From CBDBDZ01 sp965204215 (lineage in GTDB: Bacteria; Pseudomonadota; Gammaproteobacteria; Pseudomonadales; GM7GCV1): a stretch of DNA of 64,000 bases. Shown piece after piece: positions 37,201 through 45,860 of this stretch. The first letter of the stretch is position 1. Each line of letters starts with the position of its first letter. Under the pieces are notes generated by a model, which saw only the letters and a list, made by a program, of their open reading frames with translations, was not told the origin of the DNA and did no database searches. The stretch lies in contig CBDBDZ010000014.1 in NCBI GenBank assembly GCA_965204215.1, positions 62,001-126,000 of the forward strand. The letters run 5' to 3'. The translations under genes and the position numbers were made by a program.

Positions 37201-37516
37201 GCTCAATGACAATACAGGGTTATGGATATTAAATAACAACTATACTTTTAATGAAGTAGAGTATAGCATTGACTATATTGACGATAATGGAACACCAAAA
37301 ACCAAAATTATAGATCGTTGTTTTATTGACGGTGATATTTGCTGGATAATTGATTATAAATCGCAGTCAAGATTATCCAGAAAACAAAAAGAAGTTTACT
37401 CGATACAGTTAGGCAAATATGAAGATTTGTTAAAACAAATGGTATTGGCCAAACAATTTAAAAAGGCGCTGTATCTACCTTTGAGTGATGGCGACACCTT
37501 TATTTTATTGTCATAG
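34229..37516 (+). CDS. addA: AddA-like UvrD-type helicase/exonuclease
   Basis: 1095 residues. Superfamily 1 helicase: Walker A VSAPAGSGKTELLIQRY (about 20-36), motif Ia MITFTRKAAAEVKERI, motif II LVDEFQDTSDQQIKLLELL, motif III GDAMQSIYSFRQANVG, motifs V/VI MTIHKSKGLEFDYVFIP and LLYVGCTRAVKQLFL. The C-terminus has a RecB-type nuclease with GTLLHRTLKQIV and IIDYKSQSRLS. Acts on DNA ends, with the AddB-like protein, to make 3' tails for RecA. This pair probably takes the place of RecBCD. Confidence 0.9.
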   Translation: MTIADALIRDKALNPKQSFIVSAPAGSGKTELLIQRYLTLLAGCEKPEQVIMITFTRKAAAEVKERIFKALKNAKQNLPIQSEHEQNTRDRALAVLEQDKRQQWQLILTPYRLQIRTIDSFCYHLVQQMSLANGGNSVTAVIDDATDIYREAVVELFKYLSNQSQESELYQHYFELLKTYDNNLESIAAMLSSMLQNRFSWLSLLFKGQMNEQTILDNFKQYASLIIAQLRQELGAAIYELEELVVYASQNYPEFNGENILPSKLDENTTIKQWQNVIQILLLTKEGKWRKNINKNNGFPQKNKQKQQMLALLQELSIRTRLLPQLLQVGFLPDIIAHTRWHHLHALTQLLPHLVAILNNLFEARGCCDHSAITTSALSALEREQSPTDLALRLDYQIQHILVDEFQDTSDQQIKLLELLTEGWQPGDGKTLFLVGDAMQSIYSFRQANVGLFINAKEKGVGQVELESLSIRANFRSHSGIVDWVNETFSQVLPNQDDCAMNQTGYNASTAVKGEIDCEAVNYHLFEQKADEAKWIVDAIKNIQNQEKNQAANIAILVRNRRHLRDIIELLNKYGIQWVGNDLQAIKQDLAVIDLLSLTKCFISSADRISWFGILRSPLVGLTSRDLLQLHQSNPHLQSIWHVILTLPEQNLLTEEGYQRIQRFKNIMSGYSEKLGTVALRELVEACWRSLGGDRIITRQALYNCESYLQLLEQHQEGGLLSDLQNLETALATTYSSPQVLETKGSVQIMTIHKSKGLEFDYVFIPAMERIPKSDDNPLIRWRERTQASGEPLFLIAPKPATAREDTFYDCLKEDAKQLRFQELQRLLYVGCTRAVKQLFLTAVLKQDKEFVTPPASSLLEIIWPIHSNQFFMNSYKAEKVDDWGPDKKQGIWRLPIETGVDYRQEWLSDSEEKNQPKTIDQKTWQLLGSDIGTLLHRTLKQIVIEGVDCWNEGRIARQLGLWYSVLQSRGFSQQLIESALDRIKLGIDNALNDNTGLWILNNNYTFNEVEYSIDYIDDNGTPKTKIIDRCFIDGDICWIIDYKSQSRLSRKQKEVYSIQLGKYEDLLKQMVLAKQFKKALYLPLSDGDTFILLS

Positions 37517-37560
37517 CAGTAAGGTATTATCCAGGATTATGCTGAAGCATGACACCCGAT

Positions 37561-38454
37561 TTACTGATTTAACAGCATTTGTATCAAGGCTTTTTGCGCA
37601 TGTAACCGATTTTCGGCTTCATCCCAAACCACGCTGATTTTTTTATCTTCTATCAATTCTGCACTAACTTCTTCACCACGATGGGCAGGTAGGCAGTGCA
37701 TAAATAGAGCATCGTTTTTGGCATAACTCATCAATTCATGATCAACTGAATAATTGCTGAAATCTTGTAGGCGCTGGTTATTTTCTTTTTCCTGACCCAT
37801 AGATGCCCATACATCGGTTACCACCAAGTCACTGTCTTCGACAGCGCCTCTAGGTATTGATGTAATTTCAACTCTATTACTATTTGCCTCTATCATTTTG
37901 CCGTCGGGTTCATAACCCTCTGGACAGGCAATTTTTAATTTAAAATCGAACTGTGTAGCGGCATTAATATAGGATTGACACATGTTATTGCCGTCGCCAA
38001 TCCAGGTGACGGTTTTACCAGCTATACTGCCACGATGTTCAACAAAGGTCATAATATCGGCAAGCAACTGGCAGGGGTGAAAACTATCGGTCAAACCATT
38101 GATAACTGGAACTGTGGAATGTTTGGCAAAATTTTCAATAATGCTGTGTTTAAAGGTGCGAATCATTACAATATCAAGCATTCTCGATATGACTCTGGCG
38201 CTATCTTCTATGGGTTCACCGCGGCCTAGCTGAGTATCGGTATTGGACAAAAACAGAGCATCACCGCCTAATTGTTTCATTCCTGCCTCAAATGAAATTC
38301 GGGTACGAGTTGACGGCTTATCAAAAATCATTCCCATGATTTTGCCATTACAGAACTCAGGTTGGGGTGGGTTTTGTTTAATTTCAATACCTAGCTGAAT
38401 TAATTGATTTAATTCGATTGGGGTAAAATCCAATAAAGTTAAAAAATGTTTCAT
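37561..38454 (-). CDS. argF: Ornithine carbamoyltransferase
   Basis: 297 residues. It carries the carbamoyl phosphate site KPSTRTRISFEAGMKQLGG, HPCQLLADIMTF, and the ornithine-binding and catalytic FMHCLPAHRGEEV. It forms citrulline in arginine synthesis in the cytoplasm. It is convergent with addA (45-bp gap) and is followed upstream by a 191-bp gap with small hairpins. argC, of the same pathway, is 2 kb away on the same strand. Confidence 0.95.
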   Translation of the reverse strand: MKHFLTLLDFTPIELNQLIQLGIEIKQNPPQPEFCNGKIMGMIFDKPSTRTRISFEAGMKQLGGDALFLSNTDTQLGRGEPIEDSARVISRMLDIVMIRTFKHSIIENFAKHSTVPVINGLTDSFHPCQLLADIMTFVEHRGSIAGKTVTWIGDGNNMCQSYINAATQFDFKLKIACPEGYEPDGKMIEANSNRVEITSIPRGAVEDSDLVVTDVWASMGQEKENNQRLQDFSNYSVDHELMSYAKNDALFMHCLPAHRGEEVSAELIEDKKISVVWDEAENRLHAQKALIQMLLNQ

Positions 38455-38522
38455 AACGTGTTATAAAAATAAAAGCCAACAGGGATCATGTTTCATTGGT
38501 TGTTGAAAAAGCTTGAGAAGGG

Positions 38523-38589
38523 TCAAACAAAAGTTTGATTCCTATTGAGACTTAACTTAATCAGGGCGAAGCCAGATTTCAGTCTGGCT
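38523..38589 (-). terminator. Possible weak terminator hairpins downstream of erpA
   Basis: Two small stems in the gap between erpA and argF: AGCCAGA/TCTGGCT (38570-38589, six-base loop) and TCAAAC/GTTTGA (38523-38538, four-base loop). Both lie 57 bp or more beyond the erpA stop. Neither has a good U-run, so termination is uncertain. I see nothing else in 38455-38645. Confidence 0.3.
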
Positions 38590-38645
38590 CCTCAAGAGAA
38601 ACGATTGTAGTGGCGCGCCATCGAGGAGAGACATCAAAATAGAAC

Positions 38646-38999
38646 CTATATAGAAAATGATGCACCGCAACCGCAAGTTGCCGTTGCATTAGGATTGTTG
38701 ACAACAAAACGCGAACCCTCTAATCCTTCCTGATAGTCGACTTCAGAGCCCTCCAAATAGGGATAACTTAGAGCATCCAATACCACCTGGACGCCATTTT
38801 TTTCAATAATGGTGTCATCTTCAGCCGTGTCTTCATCAAATGAAAATCCGTATGAGAAACCAGAACAACCGCCTCCAGTGACAAACACCCTTAATTTTAA
38901 ATTGGTGTTGCCTTCGTCTTCAACTAAATATTGAATTTTAGAGACTGCGTTATCAGTAAGATATAAAACTTCAGGTGTAAAAACTTCTGTCGTTAACAT
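38646..38999 (-). CDS. erpA: Iron-sulfur cluster insertion protein ErpA
   Basis: 117 residues, A-type carrier with all three conserved cysteines: VTGGGCSGFSYGFSFDED and ATCGCGASFSI at the C-terminus. NLKLRVFVTGGG and YQEGLEGSRFVVNNPNA are close to the E. coli ErpA segments. It delivers Fe-S clusters to apoproteins such as IspG, whose gene is also in this window. It is preceded by the bactofilin gene (8-bp gap), as in Pseudomonas-like genomes. Confidence 0.95.
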   Translation of the reverse strand: MLTTEVFTPEVLYLTDNAVSKIQYLVEDEGNTNLKLRVFVTGGGCSGFSYGFSFDEDTAEDDTIIEKNGVQVVLDALSYPYLEGSEVDYQEGLEGSRFVVNNPNATATCGCGASFSI

Positions 39000-39007
39000 T
39001 TACCAAT

Positions 39008-39436
39008 TTACTGGGCTTGGGGAACGATTTTTGCAGGGGCAATAGTGGGTTTAACCGTTGCGTTTTTGGGTTTTTCAGCTCCATAAAGCAAAGAGCCATT
39101 AATTTTGGCACCCTTAGACATTTCAATAACATCATAATGCACATTGCCTTCAATTAAGGCTTTATTGGAAAGCTCTAATTGCTTAGCAGCGTAGATATTA
39201 CCTTTAACATTGCCGTTAACTACTACTGTGGGGGAGGTGACATTACCTTCGACATAGCCTTGCTCTAAAATGCGAACTTTGGCGCGAGCCTCGTCAATAG
39301 CAACAACGTCACCAATGATGCGACCTTCAATTTCTAATTCTCCTGAAAAATTTACAGTACCAATAAATTCAGTATTACGGGCAATTAATGTTGTAGCATC
39401 ACCCATGGTTTTTTCTACGATGTTTTTCTTGATCAT
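39008..39436 (-). CDS. Bactofilin family protein
   Basis: 142 residues with the DUF583 beta-helix core made of short repeating strands (IEGRIIGDVVAIDEARAKV, VEGNVTSPTVVVNGNVKG, IEGNVHYDVIEMSKGAKING). The tails are unstructured. Bactofilins polymerise into filaments under the membrane and influence shape or local wall synthesis. The gene sits in the argC, DUF6776, bactofilin, erpA order. The role here is not known beyond the family. Confidence 0.9.
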   Translation of the reverse strand: MIKKNIVEKTMGDATTLIARNTEFIGTVNFSGELEIEGRIIGDVVAIDEARAKVRILEQGYVEGNVTSPTVVVNGNVKGNIYAAKQLELSNKALIEGNVHYDVIEMSKGAKINGSLLYGAEKPKNATVKPTIAPAKIVPQAQ

Positions 39437-39559
39437 AATATCAACAATTTAAAATAGACTTTAATGGATAGCATTTTTGTTAGCGAGTCGAACATAATAA
39501 CACACCTTAACCGCTATCAAAAAAATTTTAGAACTGAAGTGTGTTAAATAGCAACAGAT

Positions 39560-40348
39560 TTAAGTATTTTGTGGTGTACAACTGCCAGTTTGAGGGTCAA
39601 TAAGTATTGAGCTCCAACGATATTTTTCAATAATTAGACCTTGAATACTAGTCCCGTCTATAAAAACTTTTAATACTCTAGGGTTAAAAGTGTCAGGTAG
39701 AGCAAAATACAAATCGTTATGTTGAAAATAATAAAAGTCTAATGGTTTAAAAGGGTCTTCAAAAAGGTCTTTATGTTCAATGGTTACTTTTTTGTTATTA
39801 TCATAACCCTCAATGGCGATAGACATCTTGCCGATAAAGCGCTCTTTACTTAATGTATATTGGACCACAGAGCTTTTTAAAATAAAAAAGTTTTCATTTG
39901 GAACTTCAATATTTTTGTCTGTGTCGGTATATATTTGCGCGCGCTCCACAACAATACTTCTCGCCCCTGTTCCTGTGGCAATCACTTCGCGGTAGCGGTT
40001 GATACTTTCGCTTAACCCTTCATAATTTTTTCGCCACTCCAGTATATCCAAACGCAAAGATTCGATGGTTTCTTTTGAAATATCTAACTGGGTTTGAGCT
40101 TGATTAAGCTGGTTAGTCGTTTTGCGCAAATCTTCGTCCAGGGATTCGGATAAATCAAATAATTGCTGTTGTTCGGCCAATTGTTTACCTTTATTGATAT
40201 TACCAACGACTTCGCCGATAAAAAAACTGATGGTTGGAAAAATGATTAACAGTAGTGCAACGCATATTCTAATCAGTGTTCGGTGTAGCGGGATATAGCG
40301 TTGAACTTCTGCTGATTCGGTTTTTGAAAAAAATTGTTTGATATCCAT
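39560..40348 (-). CDS. DUF6776 membrane-anchored coiled-coil protein
   Basis: 262 residues with one membrane segment at about 27-50 (ICVALLLIIFPTISFFIGEV), a coiled coil at about 55-120 (EQQQLFDLSESLDEDLRKTT and following heptads) and a beta-rich periplasmic C-terminal domain. The conserved position upstream of bactofilin and erpA and downstream of argC suggests a link with the bactofilin, perhaps as its envelope partner. That is inference from gene order only. Confidence 0.75.
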   Translation of the reverse strand: MDIKQFFSKTESAEVQRYIPLHRTLIRICVALLLIIFPTISFFIGEVVGNINKGKQLAEQQQLFDLSESLDEDLRKTTNQLNQAQTQLDISKETIESLRLDILEWRKNYEGLSESINRYREVIATGTGARSIVVERAQIYTDTDKNIEVPNENFFILKSSVVQYTLSKERFIGKMSIAIEGYDNNKKVTIEHKDLFEDPFKPLDFYYFQHNDLYFALPDTFNPRVLKVFIDGTSIQGLIIEKYRWSSILIDPQTGSCTPQNT

Positions 40349-40354
40349 AACCGT

Positions 40355-41398
40355 TTAAGGAATGAGAGCGGGCTGATTTAACCCCTGTGTTTCAACGCGG
40401 CTGTACATAATGTTCATGCACTGTATAGCTTGTCCTGCAGCACCTTTACACAAATTATCTTCTGCGGTAAATACTGTTAATAAATCGGGGCGGGAACAAA
40501 ATACAGAAATTAAGCATTGATTAGTGCCGCGAACAAATCGGGTTTGTGGTAGCTCTCCTTGCGGAAGTACAGTTACAAAAGGTTCATTGCTGTAATGTGC
40601 TTCATATAATGCCTGTATTTCTGCAGTTGTACAGGGTTTGCTAAGTTTTACATATAGCGTACTGAGTATGCCGCGAATATTGGGAAGCAGATGGGGGGTA
40701 AAGGTTAAAGAGACGTTCAGATTAGCAATATCAGATAACACTTCTTCAATTTCAGGTTTATGGCGGTGGTTATCAATACCATAGGGTTTAAAGTTTTCTG
40801 ACATTTCCGCCAGTAAATTATTGACCGAAGCGCTTCTGCCTGCGCCACTTATACCCGATGTACAGTTGGCGATAAGAGTGGAAACATCGGCGTGCTGGGT
40901 AGATAAAATCGGCAGTAAACCAAGAATGACAGAAGTTGGATAACAACCGGGACAAGCGACTAACCGTGCATTTTGAATGGTTTGTCGATTTAATTCAGGC
41001 AAACCATAAACAGATTGCCCAATTAATTCAGGAGCTTTGTGCAATTGTTGATAATATTGTTCCCAGACCGATTGATTTTTGAGCCGAAAATCTGCCGATA
41101 AATCAATAATTTTAATGTGGTCATAGCGCCAAATGATTGAAACGTAATTTTGAGCTACGCCATGAGGTGTAGCAAAAAATACACAATCAACGTGATTGAA
41201 GTCTATTTGTTCAAATTCACAAAAATTCAAGTGGTAATAATTGCGAAGCTGGGGATGAACACTGCCAAGCGGCTTACCTGCTTCGGTTCTGGAGCTGACA
41301 TAGCACAACTCGACAGAGCTTTGTAGTGCCAATAACCGCAACAGTTCAGCGCCTGTATAACCTGTGCTGCCAATAACGGCCACTTTTATATTATTCAC
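40355..41398 (-). CDS. argC: N-acetyl-gamma-glutamyl-phosphate reductase
   Basis: 347 residues from a GTG start. The NADP-binding start KVAVIGSTGYTGAELLRLL and the active-site LVACPGCYPTSVILGLLP (catalytic Cys) are clear, and HRHKPEIEEVL holds the conserved His. Third step of arginine synthesis. The GTG overlaps the trpE stop (GTGA), so it is translationally coupled to trpE, an unusual pairing of two amino-acid pathways. Confidence 0.95.
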   Translation of the reverse strand: MNNIKVAVIGSTGYTGAELLRLLALQSSVELCYVSSRTEAGKPLGSVHPQLRNYYHLNFCEFEQIDFNHVDCVFFATPHGVAQNYVSIIWRYDHIKIIDLSADFRLKNQSVWEQYYQQLHKAPELIGQSVYGLPELNRQTIQNARLVACPGCYPTSVILGLLPILSTQHADVSTLIANCTSGISGAGRSASVNNLLAEMSENFKPYGIDNHRHKPEIEEVLSDIANLNVSLTFTPHLLPNIRGILSTLYVKLSKPCTTAEIQALYEAHYSNEPFVTVLPQGELPQTRFVRGTNQCLISVFCSRPDLLTVFTAEDNLCKGAAGQAIQCMNIMYSRVETQGLNQPALIP

Positions 41399-42909
41399 GA
41401 GTTGGATTTTACCATAGCAACAGCGCGAAACATGGCGCTGGCTTTGTTAATGGTTTCCTGCCATTCACTGGCAGGGTCGGAATCAGCCACTACGCCGCCG
41501 CCGGCTTGAACAAAAAGTCGTTTGTCTTTAAGCAGGGCAGTGCGAATGGCAATTGCCATATCCATTTCATTGGTTCCGTTTTGTGACCAGCCAATATAGC
41601 CGACAGTCCCTGCATAAAAAGCCCGTTTTTCTTGCTCAAATTCATCAATAATTTCCATGGCCCTGACCTTGGGTGCTCCGCTTAAAGTTCCAGCAGGATG
41701 GGTAGCGCGAATTACATCAATGGCAGAGATTTGGGGAAGAAGTTGACCTTCAACATTAGAGGCAATATGCATAACATGTGAATAATATTCAACATTCATT
41801 TGATCGGTTACCACTACTGAGCCCGTCTGAGAAATTTTACCAATATCGTTGCGTCCTAAATCTATTAACATTAAGTGCTCGGCAATTTCTTTGGCATCGG
41901 CAAGTAATTCCTGTTCCAATAATTTATCTTGCTCTGCATCGCAACCGCGTTTTCGAGTACCCGCAAGAGGTCTGACGGTAACGGTTGAATCTTTAATGCG
42001 CGCTAAAATTTCAGGGGAAGAGCCAATGATGTTAAATTCACCGCAATTGAGTAAATACATATAGGGCGAAGGGTTTAAAAAACGCAGAGCCCTGTATAAA
42101 TCAAGAGCTGACTCCTTGTACTCAATACTCAAACGCTGTGAAGGTACAACTTGCATAACATCGCCAGCGTGAATGTAGTCTTTTATTGTTTCCACCATGC
42201 GCATGTAGGCTTCGCGCCCGGTATTGGAGGTAAAATCTTGGTTGATACTTTGTGTGGTTTGATATTCTGTGTTTAAATGTAAATCGTTTAACTGGCAAAT
42301 GCTGGTTTTCAGCTGTTGTTGTAAGCTTTGTAACCGTGTTACCCCTGCATTGTAGGAGGCTTCCCTGGCATCGGCATCAATATGGGTAATTAACAGCAAG
42401 GTGCCGGAAACGGTGTCAAAAATTACTAATTCATCGGCACGCATTAACAAAATGTCGGGGATATGGAGGTTGTCAGTTGTTTGAGTTTTTAACAACCGGG
42501 GTTCGACATAGCGCACCGTATCATAGCCGAAGTAACCAACAAACCCACCATAAAATCGTGGGAGGTTGTTTTGCTGTGGTACTTTAATTTGTTTGATAAC
42601 ATTGTCAATATAGTCTAAAGGGTCGGAAATATCGCCATTGCAGATGGTGTTCGAACCAGCTGTATGCTCTATATGGAACTGGTGGACTTTAATTATTTCA
42701 CGACATTGTAAGCCGATAATGGAATAGCGTCCCCAACGCTCGCCACCTTCTATAGATTCAAATAAAAAACTAAAAGAGTCATTCGAAAGCTTATAGTAGG
42801 CACTGAGTGGTGTTTCTGTATCTGCCAGTACTTCAACGGATAGCGGCACTTTATCGTAGTTGGCGCATAACTGCTGATATTCAGAAAAACTGATAGGGGT
42901 TACAGGCAT
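41395..42909 (-). CDS. trpE: Anthranilate synthase component I
   Basis: 504 residues. The N-terminal tryptophan-feedback region has LLESIEGGERWGRYSIIG. The catalytic domain has VRPLAGTRKRG (the TrpE form), IDLGRNDIGKI, THPAGTLSGAPKVRAMEII and QAGGGVVADSDPASEWQET. It converts chorismate to anthranilate, with TrpG supplying ammonia. No trpG, trpD or trpC is nearby, and I see no attenuator-like leader peptide upstream; ridA lies 4 bp ahead. Confidence 0.96.
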   Translation of the reverse strand: MPVTPISFSEYQQLCANYDKVPLSVEVLADTETPLSAYYKLSNDSFSFLFESIEGGERWGRYSIIGLQCREIIKVHQFHIEHTAGSNTICNGDISDPLDYIDNVIKQIKVPQQNNLPRFYGGFVGYFGYDTVRYVEPRLLKTQTTDNLHIPDILLMRADELVIFDTVSGTLLLITHIDADAREASYNAGVTRLQSLQQQLKTSICQLNDLHLNTEYQTTQSINQDFTSNTGREAYMRMVETIKDYIHAGDVMQVVPSQRLSIEYKESALDLYRALRFLNPSPYMYLLNCGEFNIIGSSPEILARIKDSTVTVRPLAGTRKRGCDAEQDKLLEQELLADAKEIAEHLMLIDLGRNDIGKISQTGSVVVTDQMNVEYYSHVMHIASNVEGQLLPQISAIDVIRATHPAGTLSGAPKVRAMEIIDEFEQEKRAFYAGTVGYIGWSQNGTNEMDMAIAIRTALLKDKRLFVQAGGGVVADSDPASEWQETINKASAMFRAVAMVKSNS

Positions 42910-42913
42910 TGCT

Positions 42914-43300
42914 TTAATTCAAGTGCATAGTGCCGTCAACTTCAAATTGAGCGCCTTTGGGAAGTCCTTTAACTTCAACTGCAACTCTGGCTGGCATTGG
43001 GTCGTTAAAGTATTCCGACATAATGCTGTTGACCAACGCAAAATGACTTAAATCTAGCATGAAAATAGTCAATTTGACAAAGTTGCTGGAAGTACCGCCA
43101 GCCGCTTTACAAATGGCAATGAGGTTTTTAAAGGCTTGATGAATTTGTAGTTCGATATCATCGCTTACCAATTCCATGGTGGCGGGGTCGAGCGGTATTT
43201 GTCCTGAAATATAAACCGTAGAGCCGTTGTTGGGAACCTGTACAGCTTGTGAGTAAGAGCCAATTGCAGCAGGTGCTGATGATGTGTGGATAATATTCAT
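42914..43300 (-). CDS. ridA: RidA family reactive imine/enamine deaminase
   Basis: 128 residues of the YjgF/RidA fold. It has APAAIGSYSQAVQV, GSTVYISGQIPLDP, and the conserved active-site Arg in MPARVAVEVKGLPKGAQFEVDG. It deaminates 2-aminoacrylate and similar enamines made by PLP enzymes. It follows spoT by 34 bp, a neighbourhood common in gammaproteobacteria (spoT-ridA). Confidence 0.93.
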   Translation of the reverse strand: MNIIHTSSAPAAIGSYSQAVQVPNNGSTVYISGQIPLDPATMELVSDDIELQIHQAFKNLIAICKAAGGTSSNFVKLTIFMLDLSHFALVNSIMSEYFNDPMPARVAVEVKGLPKGAQFEVDGTMHLN

Positions 43301-43334
43301 AATTTGAATTGATTATTAAAAGTAATTTTCAAGA

Positions 43335-45470
43335 TTAATCGCGTCTGCGTTTAACATTGTGAACAAATTTGAACACACGAATTTTTTTCATAACGCGAGC
43401 TAAATGAACACGATTTTGTACTAATAATGATAGTTTAATCAATGCAATATCATTACCGCGCTCAATTAAGTTGATATTTTCTACACCAGCATTGTTTTCG
43501 GCTGTTTTATTGGCGAGTAGACCCATAACACCGCGAAACGCTTCAACCTCTACGGTAATTTCTGTTTTAAATTCACTATTTATGCCAGCAGCCCAGGAAA
43601 CAGGCAAACAAACTTCGGGGTTGTCGATATCTTGCCTGATATTTTTGCATTTATGGCGGTGAATTACCATTCCACGCCCGGAGGTAAAATGGCTATAGAT
43701 AGGGTCACCGGGAATGGGGTTGCAACAAATAGCGTAATTTAGCAGTTGCCAGTTGGTATCATCAATAACGAGAGGAATATGTTTTTTTTGGGTGAGCTCT
43801 GCCATTGCCTGCTTACCTAAAATCAAACTGGCTATAGCAAAAGCCGGGGTTTTGCCAAGACCAATTTGTTGCAGTAATACATCCAGGTTTTTGTGCCTGG
43901 TTTCAGTTAATATGTGATTAATCTGGTTGGGTGACAATTGATCTATAGCGGTGTTATCTTCAACCAACAGCTGATTCAGCATCTGCTGTCCTAATTTAAT
44001 CGCATCTTTTGAATGTTGATGTTTCAGATAATTTAATATTGTACTTCGCGCTTTGGAAGAAACAGCATAATCAAGCCATGCCAGACTGGGTTTGCCGCGT
44101 TTGTCGGTAATAATTTCCACGACTTGACCGTTTTCTAAAGGTTCGGAAAGAGGGGCAAGGCGTTCATTCAACCTGCAGCCTACACAACTATTGCCGACAT
44201 CGGTGTGAATACTGTAGGCAAAATCAAGTGCTGTAGCGCGTTGCGGTAATGCTACAATGTCGCCTGTGGGGGTAAATACATAGACATCGCTTGGAAATAA
44301 ATCGTTTTTTACATGTTCGACAAATTCAATCGCATTGCTCGAATTTTGCTGCATTTCCAAAAGGTCGGTAATCCACTGGCTGGCGCGAACAGGAATAGAG
44401 GCAAAAGAACTTTTACCTTTTTTGTATTCGGAGTGAGCGGCAATACCGTGGTCGGCAATGGCATCCATTTCAAAGGTGCGAATTTGAATTTCTACAGGTA
44501 CTACTTTGTCGCTATGTGTTCCCATTACAATGGTGTGTAATGATTGGTATCCATTAACTTTGGGGACGGCGATGTAGTCTTTAAAAGCCCCTAGTAAAGG
44601 CTTGAAGATACTGTGCACAATACCTAATACACGGTAGCATTCATCAACGGTTTTCACAATAATTCGAAAGGCAAAAACGTCTTTCATATCTTTAAAAGAC
44701 ACTTTGCGATTGCGAATTTTTCGATAGATGCTGTATAAATGTTTTTCTCGCCCGATAACAATTACTTCAACCAATTCTTTTGAAATTCGGCGCTCGATAA
44801 TATCTTGTATTTCTACTACCAGATCATTGCGGTTGCCTCGAATGCTTTCCAGGCTTTCCCGCAATTTGTGGCTGCGCAGTGGGTACAAATTACTAAAGCC
44901 TAAATCTTCTAATTCGATGCGCATGGCATTAATGCCAAGTCGTTGTGCAATGGGGGCGTAAATTTCTAGGGTTTCTCGGGAAATGCGCTGTCTTTTTTCT
45001 TTGGGCATAACTCCTAAGGTACGCATGTTATGAATGCGGTCAGCTAATTTAATCAGTATGACTCGCAGATCCCTGGACATGGCTAGTGCCATTTTTTGAA
45101 AATTAGCAGCTTGTTGCTCTTCGCGGCTTTGGCTGGAAAACTCCATTTGATTGAGTTTACTGACGCCATCGACTAAACAGGCGACAGTCATACCAAATTT
45201 TCTGCTGATTTGCTCTTTGCTGACATTGCAATCTTCAATAACATCATGCAACATTGCTGCACATAATGTGTAGTGGTCCATGTGGTAGTCTGCTAATATA
45301 TTGGCGACAGCTACTGGGTGGGAGACATAAGGACCGCCGCTGCGGCGAGTTTGACCGAGATGAGCTTTGTCAGCAAAATTAAAAGCAGCAACAACCTTCT
45401 TAATTTGTGAAGGTTCTAAATAAGAGCTTAGTCGGCCACTGAGCTGATCGACGGCCTGAAGGAGTGACAT
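43335..45470 (-). CDS. spoT: Bifunctional (p)ppGpp synthetase/hydrolase SpoT
   Basis: 711 residues. The N-terminal HD hydrolase domain is intact (GGPYVSHPVAVANILA, MLHDVIEDC, IKLADRIHNMRTLG). The synthetase domain has VFAFRIIVKTVDECYRVLG, FKDYIAVPKVNGYQSLHTIV and EVQIRTFEMDAIADHGIAAH. TGS (VFTPTGDIVALPQRATALDF), helical and C-terminal ACT (EITVEVEAFRGVMGLLANKT) domains follow. The HD site is complete, so it should hydrolyse as well as make (p)ppGpp. It is in the rpoZ-spoT-ridA order, 9 bp after rpoZ. gmk, often before rpoZ, is missing. Confidence 0.96.
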   Translation of the reverse strand: MSLLQAVDQLSGRLSSYLEPSQIKKVVAAFNFADKAHLGQTRRSGGPYVSHPVAVANILADYHMDHYTLCAAMLHDVIEDCNVSKEQISRKFGMTVACLVDGVSKLNQMEFSSQSREEQQAANFQKMALAMSRDLRVILIKLADRIHNMRTLGVMPKEKRQRISRETLEIYAPIAQRLGINAMRIELEDLGFSNLYPLRSHKLRESLESIRGNRNDLVVEIQDIIERRISKELVEVIVIGREKHLYSIYRKIRNRKVSFKDMKDVFAFRIIVKTVDECYRVLGIVHSIFKPLLGAFKDYIAVPKVNGYQSLHTIVMGTHSDKVVPVEIQIRTFEMDAIADHGIAAHSEYKKGKSSFASIPVRASQWITDLLEMQQNSSNAIEFVEHVKNDLFPSDVYVFTPTGDIVALPQRATALDFAYSIHTDVGNSCVGCRLNERLAPLSEPLENGQVVEIITDKRGKPSLAWLDYAVSSKARSTILNYLKHQHSKDAIKLGQQMLNQLLVEDNTAIDQLSPNQINHILTETRHKNLDVLLQQIGLGKTPAFAIASLILGKQAMAELTQKKHIPLVIDDTNWQLLNYAICCNPIPGDPIYSHFTSGRGMVIHRHKCKNIRQDIDNPEVCLPVSWAAGINSEFKTEITVEVEAFRGVMGLLANKTAENNAGVENINLIERGNDIALIKLSLLVQNRVHLARVMKKIRVFKFVHNVKRRRD

Positions 45471-45479
45471 GATGCCAAA

Positions 45480-45740
45480 TTATTCGTCGCCTTCTTCCTG
45501 ATAGACAATAGGCGTTTCCTTGAAGAATGGCGCATCGGGTTCTTCTTCCAAAATACTTGCGTTGATTAAACCGTTTTCAATTTCGCGCAAGGCAATAACA
45601 GTTGGCTTATCGTTGCTGGCGTCAATCATTGGCTCTTTGTTTTGAATCATTAATTGGCGTGCGCGCTTACTGCTTACCATTATCAATTCAAAACGATTGG
45701 ATACTTTGTCTAAACAGTCTTCAACAGTTACTCGTGCCAT
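45480..45740 (-). CDS. rpoZ: DNA-directed RNA polymerase omega subunit
   Basis: 86 residues. MARVTVEDCLDKVSNRFELIMVSSKRARQL is the standard omega start, and KPTVIALREIENGLI follows. It assists RNA polymerase assembly and forms part of the ppGpp site, which suits its place just before spoT. Upstream lies a 327-bp gap holding repeats. Confidence 0.96.
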   Translation of the reverse strand: MARVTVEDCLDKVSNRFELIMVSSKRARQLMIQNKEPMIDASNDKPTVIALREIENGLINASILEEEPDAPFFKETPIVYQEEGDE

Positions 45741-45860
45741 GGGAATAGGGTCAAATTTAAAGGGGTCAGTATTCTAACCAAAAACCCTGATGTTGTGAAC
45801 TTAAATTGTTCAAATAGATGGAGAATGTACTTAAAATTATTGAACCTGGGTTATACATTA

